This document shows positions 1-5,731 of a stretch of DNA of 8,110 nucleotides, one piece after another (position 1 is the stretch's first letter; each line of letters opens with the position of its first letter). The notes beneath the pieces are model-generated. The model worked only from the letters and a program-made list of their open reading frames with translations. It searched no databases and was not told where the DNA came from. Both the position numbers and the translations under genes were made by a program. The DNA is from Halobacteria archaeon (lineage in GTDB: Archaea > Halobacteriota > Syntropharchaeia > Alkanophagales > Methanospirareceae), in contig JAOZPO010000060.1 of NCBI GenBank assembly GCA_029932715.1, positions 1-8,110 on the forward strand. Reading direction: 5' to 3'.

Positions 1-876
1 CTCGTACAAACAGTCCAGGTCGTACAATCCTACCCCTTCTATGTCCCCCACACGCTCTTCAACATCCTTTGGGTTCGCTATATCTATGATGAACAACTTA
101 TTTCCGGTTATTCTATGCCCCATCACCCGGGTCATTAGACCATAGTCCAGGACATAATGTGGTGCAGATGTTGTGCAAATGCAAACATCACAGCAGGACA
201 GCCACTTCTCGTTCTCATCTAACTTAGCTGCCTTACCACCGACCTCGCTTGCTAATACTTTCGCTCTTTCGTATGTTCGATTTGCAATAAACATAGCTCG
301 CAAGTTCTTTTCTGATATAGCCTTTGCTACCCGTGTACCCATCTCTCCCGCGCCAATTACCAGGATGCTCTTTCCTTTCAGTCCCTCTGTGATGCTTTCA
401 GCAAGATCAACCGCGGCAGACCCGATAGAAACGGACCCTTCGTTTATTCTCGTTTCGCGCCTCGCTCGTTTCGCCACTTTTATCGCTCTATCGAATGACA
501 GGTCAAGGAGGTCATCCAAAGTACCTGCTTTCTTACTATCCAGATAGGACTTCTTTATCTGACCCAGAATCTGATCTTCGCCTACTATCATCGCTTCCAG
601 ACCACAAGCGACACGCATAAGGTGCCACAAAGCATCCTCACCGCTAAATATCCCGCCTTTCTCTAATTTCTGTCTATCAACGACTTCTTCTAAAATCTCG
701 CCTGCATTCTCCGCGCTGATATACGTTTCCACACGATTACATGTCTTTATTATCACATAACCCAGCACACGTGGGTCTTCAGAGAATAAAGCCGGCGTCA
801 GCCGCGGTGCTACCGCCTCCAGCTCTTCTACACTGCATTTCTTATGCGAGAACCATAAAACGCCAAGTTTATTCAT
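1..876 (-). CDS. hemA: Glutamyl-tRNA reductase, N-terminal 292 residues (cut by left window edge)
   Basis: Cytosolic enzyme that reduces glutamyl-tRNA(Glu) with NADPH to glutamate-1-semialdehyde, the first committed step of C5-pathway tetrapyrrole synthesis. The frame is open from the ATG at 876 to base 1 with no stop, so the C-terminal dimerisation domain lies outside (the family is usually about 400-430 residues). Visible landmarks: the N-terminal SHKKCSVEEL stretch, the catalytic cysteine C46 in TCNRVE, GLEAMIVGEDQILGQIK (about 92-108) matching the family signature, the NADPH-binding VIGAGEMGTRVAK (173-185), FIANRTYERA, TTSAPHYVL and IDIANPKDVEERV. The start ATG lies inside the end of the siroheme-branch gene (overlap ATGAATAA, 8 bp), so the two are probably cotranscribed and translationally coupled; only a weak AGGT precedes it. 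This enzyme supplies precursor for siroheme, cobamides, F430 or haem. Family assignment is very secure. Confidence 0.96.
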   Translation of the reverse strand, partial: MNKLGVLWFSHKKCSVEELEAVAPRLTPALFSEDPRVLGYVIIKTCNRVETYISAENAGEILEEVVDRQKLEKGGIFSGEDALWHLMRVACGLEAMIVGEDQILGQIKKSYLDSKKAGTLDDLLDLSFDRAIKVAKRARRETRINEGSVSIGSAAVDLAESITEGLKGKSILVIGAGEMGTRVAKAISEKNLRAMFIANRTYERAKVLASEVGGKAAKLDENEKWLSCCDVCICTTSAPHYVLDYGLMTRVMGHRITGNKLFIIDIANPKDVEERVGDIEGVGLYDLDCLYE

Positions 877-1522
877 ATCTATTACCTATAATCCGTACAA
901 TATGTTTTTCCGCTATTTCTACCGGTGCATCAAGAGCAGCCCAGCATTCCGGATCGCGTAAAACGAGGTTCAATATCTCATGCCTTCTCTTTTCCTCTTT
1001 CACCATCTCTTTTAAATCGCCCCTGAGCTTTGCCTGAATCAGCAGCATCTTCTCTTCTTTATCGCCTATAAACTGCTGCGAAAGCGTCTCTCGCATATAC
1101 TTTGCCATTGCTGGCCCTTTGCCACCTGTGGAGATAGAAACAAGGAATCCACCTTTATTGATAACCGAAGCCATAAAAACATCCCCTTCATGCTTGTAAT
1201 TAACAAGGGCATCGAATTTCGCTGCTTCATTTAAAATGCGAGTGTTTAGCGCTTCATCAGTTGTGCATATAAGCACTAAAAAAGCGTCTTTTAACATTTC
1301 GCTCAAGTCAGTGCTCCATAAATCACACCGAAAACAGGTGAGCTCCTTTTTTGCTCGCAATTCTTCTATTCGTGGTGTAAAATCATGGCTGTAAACTTCT
1401 ATATCTGCTTTACCCTCCGCGCTACATGTATCCAGAATCTGGCGTATTTTCCTTTCTGCAACATCACCAGCGCCAAACACGACTATCTTCTTAGCTGTGA
1501 TGTCCACATATAGGGGAAGCAT
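869..1522 (-). CDS. Precorrin-2 dehydrogenase / siroheme synthase (Met8/CysG N-domain family)
   Basis: Predicted NAD-dependent oxidation of precorrin-2 to sirohydrochlorin, possibly also iron chelation, feeding siroheme or F430-type pathways. From the ATG at 1522 the protein is 217 residues, the usual size for stand-alone archaeal members. It opens with LPLYVDITAKKIVVFGAGDV, a Rossmann fold with GAGDVAERK at 17-25. CTTDEALN (86-93) and SISTGGKGPAMAKYMRE (129-145) match the conserved block that follows the active site in CysG/Met8. The start is chosen because homology begins here and AAGGAG sits 9 nt upstream. The frame stays open to a TTG at 1618 that also has AAGGAG 11 nt upstream, which would add 32 lysine-rich residues; I judge this less likely. 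Odd point: where CysG has NVVDD with its functional Asp, this protein reads NYKHEGD (108-114). It is followed directly by hemA with an 8-bp overlap. Confidence 0.9.
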   Translation of the reverse strand: MLPLYVDITAKKIVVFGAGDVAERKIRQILDTCSAEGKADIEVYSHDFTPRIEELRAKKELTCFRCDLWSTDLSEMLKDAFLVLICTTDEALNTRILNEAAKFDALVNYKHEGDVFMASVINKGGFLVSISTGGKGPAMAKYMRETLSQQFIGDKEEKMLLIQAKLRGDLKEMVKEEKRRHEILNLVLRDPECWAALDAPVEIAEKHIVRIIGNRYE

Positions 1523-1531
1523 AAGTATGGT

Positions 1532-1537
1532 CTCCTT
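1532..1537 (-). promoter_or_regulatory. Shine-Dalgarno site deciding the siroheme-branch gene start
   Basis: AAGGAG on the minus strand, 9 nt before the ATG at 1522. It supports that start over the upstream TTG at 1618. A second AAGGAG lies at 1630-1635, 11 nt before that TTG, so the longer form is not excluded. Confidence 0.65.
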
Positions 1538-1547
1538 CTCTTTGTTA

Positions 1548-1580
1548 TTTATATATACTACTCTTGCTACTAACTTTAAA
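1548..1580 (-). promoter_or_regulatory. Candidate TATA elements for the siroheme-branch gene/hemA pair
   Basis: The 130-nt gap between kae1 and the siroheme-branch gene holds two archaeal TATA-like strings on the minus strand: TTTAAAGT (1573-1580) and TATATAAA (1548-1555). The first would place a transcript start near 1550 and leave a roughly 30-nt leader that keeps the AAGGAG site, so it is the better candidate. The second would give an almost leaderless transcript. No terminator-like T-run follows kae1 on the minus strand, so read-through from the upstream operon is also possible. This rests only on base composition and spacing. Confidence 0.3.
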
Positions 1581-1652
1581 GTATTCTTTTTTGATAGAAT
1601 TTTTGATGATAATCCCAATTTTTTCAGATCTCCTTATCGAAATGAACAAGCA

Positions 1653-2642
1653 CTAATTTCTCCATGTGACTTCTACTTCATCGGGTCTGAAATTCGGCCT
1701 GACCTTAGATTGCTCTATGGGCGTTGTAGTCCCGGTTTTAAGCATTTGCATGCCGAGATAGGCAATCATAGTACCGTTATCACCAAGATATCTCGTTTCG
1801 GGCACGTAAAATCTCGCTCCCCGATCTTGACACATCGTTTGCAGCATCTGCTGTAACCGTCGGTTTGCAGCCACGCCTCCTGCTAACAGCATCTCGTCCT
1901 TGCTCTGGTGCGCCATCGCACGCTCTGTTATCTCTGTGAGCATGGCAAACGCAGTCTCCTGAAAAGAATAACATACATCCTCTGTTTTGTGTTTATGCAC
2001 TGTTAAAGCGTCTTTAGCTGCAGTGCTCAGCCCGGAGAAGGATAAATCCATACCTTTTACTATATACGGCATATATACATATTTAGTGCCTTTGGATGCC
2101 AGTGCCTCTATCTTCGGACCTCCGGGATGGCTCAGGTCCAGATAGCGAGCAAATTTGTCCAGCGCGTTTCCTATGCCAATATCAAGTGTCTCACCTAAGA
2201 TTCTATATACGCCGGAACGGTATGCCAGTACCTGCGTGTTTGCTCCACTTACGTACAGCACCACAGGGTCTTCAGCGCCGCATCGCCATCGTCCGATTTC
2301 TATATGTGCAATGCAATGATTGACGCCGATTAATGGTATTTTTAGCGAGATAGATAGCGCTCTCGCTGCCGTAGCTACTATTCTCAGGCAGGGGCCCATG
2401 CCAGGACCTTGCGAGAATGCTACTGCGTCTATATCGGTCATCGAATCGAGATCAGCGCCTCTTAGGACACGTGAAACCACTTCTTTTAGCTCGGATGCGT
2501 GATGCTGTGCCGCTTCTCTTGGATGGATACCGCCGTGCGGTGGCTTATATGTTGATTCTGCTTCGGAAATCACCGCTTCTTCGCTAATTACTGCCGCGCT
2601 GAGGTTCCATGCCGTTCCCTCTATACCTAAGATAACTGTCAT
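1653..2642 (-). CDS. kae1: Kae1, tRNA N6-threonylcarbamoyladenosine (t6A37) synthesis ATPase-fold subunit
   Basis: Catalytic subunit of the archaeal KEOPS complex, which transfers the threonylcarbamoyl group to A37 of ANN-decoding tRNAs in the cytosol. The 329-residue protein has the ASKHA fold of the TsaD/Kae1/Qri7 family: ILGIEGTAWNLSAAV at the start, HGGIHPREAAQHH (36-48), FSQGPGMGPCLR (76-87), the metal-binding HCIAHIE with H109 and H113, YVSGANTQVL (130-139), ETLDIGIGNALDKFAR (151-166), HPGGPKIE, AGGVAANRRLQ (254-264) and GDNG with D288 as the third metal ligand. The length fits Kae1 alone; many euryarchaea fuse Kae1 to the Bud32 kinase, but here the protein stops shortly after the Kae1 domain and no Bud32 gene is in the window. 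The ATG lies 2 nt after the cofH stop without a good Shine-Dalgarno site, suggesting translational coupling. Confidence 0.97.
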   Translation of the reverse strand: MTVILGIEGTAWNLSAAVISEEAVISEAESTYKPPHGGIHPREAAQHHASELKEVVSRVLRGADLDSMTDIDAVAFSQGPGMGPCLRIVATAARALSISLKIPLIGVNHCIAHIEIGRWRCGAEDPVVLYVSGANTQVLAYRSGVYRILGETLDIGIGNALDKFARYLDLSHPGGPKIEALASKGTKYVYMPYIVKGMDLSFSGLSTAAKDALTVHKHKTEDVCYSFQETAFAMLTEITERAMAHQSKDEMLLAGGVAANRRLQQMLQTMCQDRGARFYVPETRYLGDNGTMIAYLGMQMLKTGTTTPIEQSKVRPNFRPDEVEVTWRN

Positions 2643-2644
2643 AA

Positions 2645-3706
2645 CTACAATAGCTCATATAACGTGCTTCTCCTTCTTGGTGCCCTGCCCGCATCCTTTA
2701 TCAATCGCCCTAAGTCATCGGGACTCATATATTCACCAGCCTGCGAACCCGACAACCGCGAAATGTTCTCCTCCATTAACGTACCACCTAAGTCATTCAC
2801 GCCGAAAAAAAGCATCTTCTGCACTTCTTCCAGTCCCAACTTCACCCAGGATGCCTGTATGTTAGTGCAATATGGATGAAGAATGACCCTTGCGAGTGCA
2901 TGAACGATGGCGGAATCGCGGAAAGAGGCACTTCTGTCCACCATCTTTCCCAATTCGTTGTTCTTTCGCATGAATTTCAATGGTACAAATTCTGTAAATC
3001 CCCCTGTCTCCTGCTGGATTTCCCTTATCTTAAATATATGTCTTATTCTGTCTCCTAATGATTCTATATGCCCGTACATGATGGTAGCAGTAGAAGGAAT
3101 ACCAAGCCGGTGCGCGGTCATTATTATCTCCGACCATTTTGCCGTATTTATCTTCCTGGGACATATTACAGACCGTATAGAATCATCAAGTATCTCTGCT
3201 GCGGTTCCCGGGATAGACCCCAAACCTACTCTTTTTAATTCTTTCAACACTTCCTCTTCAGTCAGTTTTGAGTTCATTGCAACATGATATATCTCCATAG
3301 GCGAAAATGCATGTATATGCACGTCAAAATGTGACTTTATGCTTTCAACAATTCCGCAATAGTCTGACAGCTCAAGGTCCGGGTGCAGTCCGCTCTGAAT
3401 ACATATCTCCGTTGCATCGTTATTTACTGCCTCTTCTACCCGCTCTAATATCGCATCCATGCTCAGCATATAACCTTGCCCCTTCCCCGCTCTAAAAGCA
3501 CAGAACTTGCAGTCACCCACGCAAATATTCGTAAAATTTATGTTCCTGTTCACGACGAAGGAGACAATATCCCCCTTCTCCTCCGCTCGCAGTTCGTCAG
3601 CAATGCACCACAAATAGGGCGGATTATTGGCTAAGAATAGCGCATCTTCAGGTTCTATCCCGCCCTGGCTTATCCGCTCGTATAACCCCTCAAAATCGCA
3701 TTTCAT
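2645..3706 (-). CDS. cofH: CofH, radical SAM subunit of FO synthase (F420 biosynthesis)
   Basis: Radical SAM enzyme that joins a tyrosine-derived 4-hydroxybenzyl group to 5-amino-6-ribitylaminouracil; CofG then closes the ring to give FO, the deazaflavin chromophore of coenzyme F420. The 353-residue length is typical. The cluster-binding C-x3-C-x2-C motif is CVGDCKFC at 62-69 (C62, C66, C69), preceded by NRNINFTNI. Family-specific blocks follow: IQSGLHPDLEL (103-113), HAFSPMEI, GSIPGTAAEILDDSIR (163-178), ICPRKI, TATIMYGHIE (206-215), FVPLKF, and GVNDLGGTLMEENISR (302-317). These match CofH and the CofH half of fused FO synthases better than the related menaquinone enzymes MqnC/MqnE, although short-motif reading cannot wholly separate them. 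No cofG is in the window, so its partner must be encoded elsewhere. It sits 20 nt after the marker-2 gene and 2 nt before kae1, so it is internal to an apparent operon. Confidence 0.92.
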   Translation of the reverse strand: MKCDFEGLYERISQGGIEPEDALFLANNPPYLWCIADELRAEEKGDIVSFVVNRNINFTNICVGDCKFCAFRAGKGQGYMLSMDAILERVEEAVNNDATEICIQSGLHPDLELSDYCGIVESIKSHFDVHIHAFSPMEIYHVAMNSKLTEEEVLKELKRVGLGSIPGTAAEILDDSIRSVICPRKINTAKWSEIIMTAHRLGIPSTATIMYGHIESLGDRIRHIFKIREIQQETGGFTEFVPLKFMRKNNELGKMVDRSASFRDSAIVHALARVILHPYCTNIQASWVKLGLEEVQKMLFFGVNDLGGTLMEENISRLSGSQAGEYMSPDDLGRLIKDAGRAPRRRSTLYELL

Positions 3707-3726
3707 CTCTAACCATTATGCACTAC

Positions 3727-4722
3727 TTACCTTGTTATCCCTGTTATTATCTCCTTGTTAAAGTCAAACATAGTTGCTGTCTCTGCACCGCTTCTTATCC
3801 TTAACTTTTTGCTTGCATCTACATCACCAACAATAGCAGCCGTTACACCTGCCGACTCGAATATTCGTATGCATTCCTCGCCCTTATCTTCGGTCTCCAC
3901 AGTGAGTACAAATCCCGTACCCGGATACGTCTTTAGCCAGTGCGCAAGAGAAATAGGCACCTTTTCCTCATCAGGTCGCGGTATATTATCCACGTCCACC
4001 GTTGCTCCAGCACCAGATGACTCGAGTAGCATTCCCAATGTGCCTAATACGCCTGGATTGCTTATGTCCTTTCCCGCAGTTGCCAACTTCTTCTCTCCGA
4101 TCTGCAGCATTGAATCCAGTTGCTTTTTTATCTCTGCCTGAGTCCTTTTTGTCGTGTTGTCCCACGCTAAATTATAACTTGGATATATCCTGCCGTCAAT
4201 ATCTATCGCAGCCAATACCTTGTCGCCTGGTTTCGCACCGCTTGAATATATCACTGCATCCTTCTTTACTGTTCCTACTATGGCTACATCAAGTGCAGCA
4301 TAAGAGGTATCAGGATGTAAATGCCCCCCTACCATTGGCACTCCAAACTTAGTCACACCGTCCTGCATGCCCTTGCCCAATTCTACGCAGATATTCTTAT
4401 CCTGCGTTGATGTTAGATTCACCATTGCCAGAGGCGTGCCGCCCATTGCCGCTATGTCATCCACATTCACGAGGACCGCACAATAACCTGCCCACCAGGG
4501 ATCAGCATTTAACAGTTTCCCCCATATACCATCCACGGCGAGTAAAATTATATTATCTCCGTCAATTCTGAGCACAGCAGCGTCCTCACCAAATCCCGCT
4601 AGCGTATGATTTCCTACAAAATCCGAATTTCCAAGCCACTCTACGAGGTCAGATATAGCCCTCTTCCGCGTTACACCCTCAAAGTTCTTCAATTCATCAG
4701 CAAGCGATTTTAGATCCTGCAT
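3727..4722 (-). CDS. AIR synthase-like protein, putative methanogenesis marker protein 2
   Basis: A 331-residue member of the PurM/AIR synthase/ThiL/SelD superfamily, whose enzymes use ATP to activate a substrate. The pattern FEGVTRKRAISDLVEW at 14-29, GFGEDAAVL (43-51), AVDGIWGKLLNADPWWAGY (62-80), NVDDIAAMGGTPLAMV (86-101) and GGHLHPDT (132-139) matches, from memory, the methanogen-specific family called methanogenesis marker protein 2 (TIGR03267). The C-terminal half carries KPGDKVL, GKDISNPGVLGTLGMLLESS (217-236) and a lid-like ISLAHWLKTYPGTGFVL segment. The exact reaction is unknown to me. The acidic residues in GED and DD are the expected Mg-ATP ligands. It overlaps the upstream HAD gene by 13 bp, with a strong GGAGGGTG site 4 nt before its ATG, and precedes cofH by 20 nt. 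The family bias towards methanogens is the best taxonomic pointer in the window. Confidence 0.88.
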   Translation of the reverse strand: MQDLKSLADELKNFEGVTRKRAISDLVEWLGNSDFVGNHTLAGFGEDAAVLRIDGDNIILLAVDGIWGKLLNADPWWAGYCAVLVNVDDIAAMGGTPLAMVNLTSTQDKNICVELGKGMQDGVTKFGVPMVGGHLHPDTSYAALDVAIVGTVKKDAVIYSSGAKPGDKVLAAIDIDGRIYPSYNLAWDNTTKRTQAEIKKQLDSMLQIGEKKLATAGKDISNPGVLGTLGMLLESSGAGATVDVDNIPRPDEEKVPISLAHWLKTYPGTGFVLTVETEDKGEECIRIFESAGVTAAIVGDVDASKKLRIRSGAETATMFDFNKEIITGITR

Positions 4723-5531
4723 TTCGCACCCTCCAACTCTTCTATTATTTGTTCTATCTGCCGTATATCTTTTATTCTACAATCAGCAATCTCAAAAATC
4801 TCAGCCGGTCTATCTGCCTCTTCTTGTAGCGATAATACTGCTATATCCGCCTCAGAAAGCGCAAGATAATCATTCCTATCGTCCCCCACCATCACCACCT
4901 TATGCGTATGCTTCAACTTTACCACCAAATCCCTCTTGTCCTCTGGCTTTAACATTCCAAATATATTCCCAGACGGCACATCAGGTAAATATGCTACCAT
5001 CTCCTCCCCTTCTATCCGATCCCCAGATGCTATATATAGCGCGATGCCCCTTTGACTCAAGTTTCTAAGCAGTCCGGGTGTTCCCGGGAAGAGATTTATG
5101 CCACCCGCAATGACATATTTTATCGCACCAGCAGTCATATCTACAATCAATCCTACACCTGTAACAGGAAGGATGTCGCACCTCTTTAAAAAGGACATCG
5201 TTTCATGTATATCCTCCAGTTTAACTATTTTATCCCCTAATATTGTCTCCACCACTTCACTGTCACTAATTCCTTCTCTTTTATATACCACTTTACTTTC
5301 TATTTTTTTCTCCTTCATCAAATCAGATAGCAATTTTGAAGCTATTTCATTTTCCATTGTATCAGCGTATAGCGTCTTTAATATCACTAACGCTCCCTTT
5401 TCAAGCCGGTCTGTGCATCTCAATCCTGATACTCTGCTGCGTTTCGTAATTGCTCTGTCTATATCCTTTATAATCCTAAAAGGCGCGTACAAAACACCGG
5501 CACCGTCAAAAACAGCTGCTAATTCACTCAT
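4710..5531 (-). CDS. HAD-superfamily protein of unknown function linked to marker protein 2
   Basis: From the ATG at 5531 the protein has 273 residues. HAD motifs in order: motif I AVFDGAGVLY with nucleophile D9; motif II as the serine of YIASGD (S169); motif III as K195 in MLKPEDK; motif IV VGDDRNDYLAL with D217, D218 and D221. Between motifs I and II is a cap-like insertion of about 130 residues, ending near GGINLFPGTPGLLRNL. The C-terminal core resembles the cytoplasmic core of P-type ATPases (soluble P-type ATPase-like proteins), but there are no membrane segments. Motif I has alanine (A11) where simple phosphatases carry a second Asp. The start was chosen because a G-rich purine tract (5536-5550) precedes it; a GTG at 5549 would add six residues but lacks a site of its own. 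The 13-bp overlap with the marker-2 gene suggests a shared task. Substrate unknown. Confidence 0.85.
   Translation of the reverse strand: MSELAAVFDGAGVLYAPFRIIKDIDRAITKRSRVSGLRCTDRLEKGALVILKTLYADTMENEIASKLLSDLMKEKKIESKVVYKREGISDSEVVETILGDKIVKLEDIHETMSFLKRCDILPVTGVGLIVDMTAGAIKYVIAGGINLFPGTPGLLRNLSQRGIALYIASGDRIEGEEMVAYLPDVPSGNIFGMLKPEDKRDLVVKLKHTHKVVMVGDDRNDYLALSEADIAVLSLQEEADRPAEIFEIADCRIKDIRQIEQIIEELEGAKCRI
4727..4734 (-). promoter_or_regulatory. Strong Shine-Dalgarno site for the marker-2 gene
   Basis: GGAGGGTG on the minus strand, ending 4 nt before the ATG at 4722 and lying within the last codons of the HAD gene. It is the clearest Shine-Dalgarno match in the minus-strand cluster and fixes the marker-2 start inside the upstream coding region. 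Confidence 0.75.
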
Positions 5532-5588
5532 ATATCCCCTGCCCCTCACCGCTTTTATTACGCATAAAAATACCTCTAATGCAGCCCC

Positions 5589-5598
5589 TTATATATAG
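5589..5598 (-). promoter_or_regulatory. Candidate TATA box for the leftward operon
   Basis: Minus-strand CTATATATAA, a good archaeal TATA-box match, 58 nt upstream of the HAD gene ATG. A start of transcription about 25 nt downstream (near 5566) would leave a roughly 35-nt leader containing the G-rich ribosome-binding tract. Inferred from sequence and spacing. Confidence 0.5.
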
Positions 5599-5614
5599 TG
5601 ATAGGTAATAGCAC

Positions 5615-5626
5615 ATCATTAATGAT
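5615..5626. promoter_or_regulatory. Perfect 12-bp palindrome ATCATTAATGAT, candidate operator
   Basis: The string is identical to its own reverse complement and lies between the two opposed TATA candidates, about 17 nt behind the leftward one and 30 nt behind the rightward one. That is a natural position for a dimeric regulator controlling either or both transcripts. AT-rich palindromes also arise by chance, so function is inferred. Confidence 0.35.
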
Positions 5627-5655
5627 ATTGATTGCGATAGAAAAAGGTATAACAA

Positions 5656-5663
5656 TTTAGATA
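5656..5663 (+). promoter_or_regulatory. Candidate TATA box for mcm
   Basis: TTTAGATA, one base from the TTTAWATA archaeal consensus. Transcription about 25 nt downstream (near 5685) would give a short leader that still includes the GGAG site at 5701. Inferred from sequence and spacing. Confidence 0.4.
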
Positions 5664-5700
5664 CTTTTACGTTAGTGTACCTCATACATCAACAGCCATA

Positions 5701-5731
5701 GGAGAAGAGAATGAAGGCGATGTTAAAATGA
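5701..5731 (+). other. Shine-Dalgarno site and six-codon mini-ORF ahead of mcm
   Basis: GGAGAAGAG (5701-5709) is directly followed by ATG at 5711, which opens the frame MKAMLK and stops at TGA (5729-5731). The stop overlaps the first mcm ATG (5728-5730) as ATGA. The purine-rich site is thus well placed for the mini-ORF (6 nt after GGAG) but about 23 nt from the mcm ATG, counted from the end of GGAG. The mini-ORF is in a different frame, so it is not an N-terminal extension. It may be a coupling leader peptide, or mcm translation may start from a weaker site (AAGG at 5714-5717, or the ATG at 5740). The layout is certain; the function is not. Confidence 0.4.

Noticed and set aside
2907..3287. 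A 126-codon plus-strand open frame opposite cofH
   Set aside because: It is the mirror of a strongly conserved radical SAM gene and shows no domain of its own; the same reasoning removes the other antisense frames at 173-547, 741-1037, 3755-4141 and 6738-7094.
4710..5531. Remnant of a P-type metal-transport ATPase
   Set aside because: The C-terminal core resembles P-type ATPase cores, but the protein has no membrane segments, motif I is DGAGV rather than DKTGT, and the frame is intact with a good start, so it is a soluble HAD protein and not a fragment.
5098..5598. A 166-codon open frame on the plus strand, opposite the HAD gene
   Set aside because: It is antisense to a gene with clear HAD motifs, its translation is low-complexity (Ser/Ile/Pro-rich) with no recognisable domain, and no ribosome-binding site is evident.
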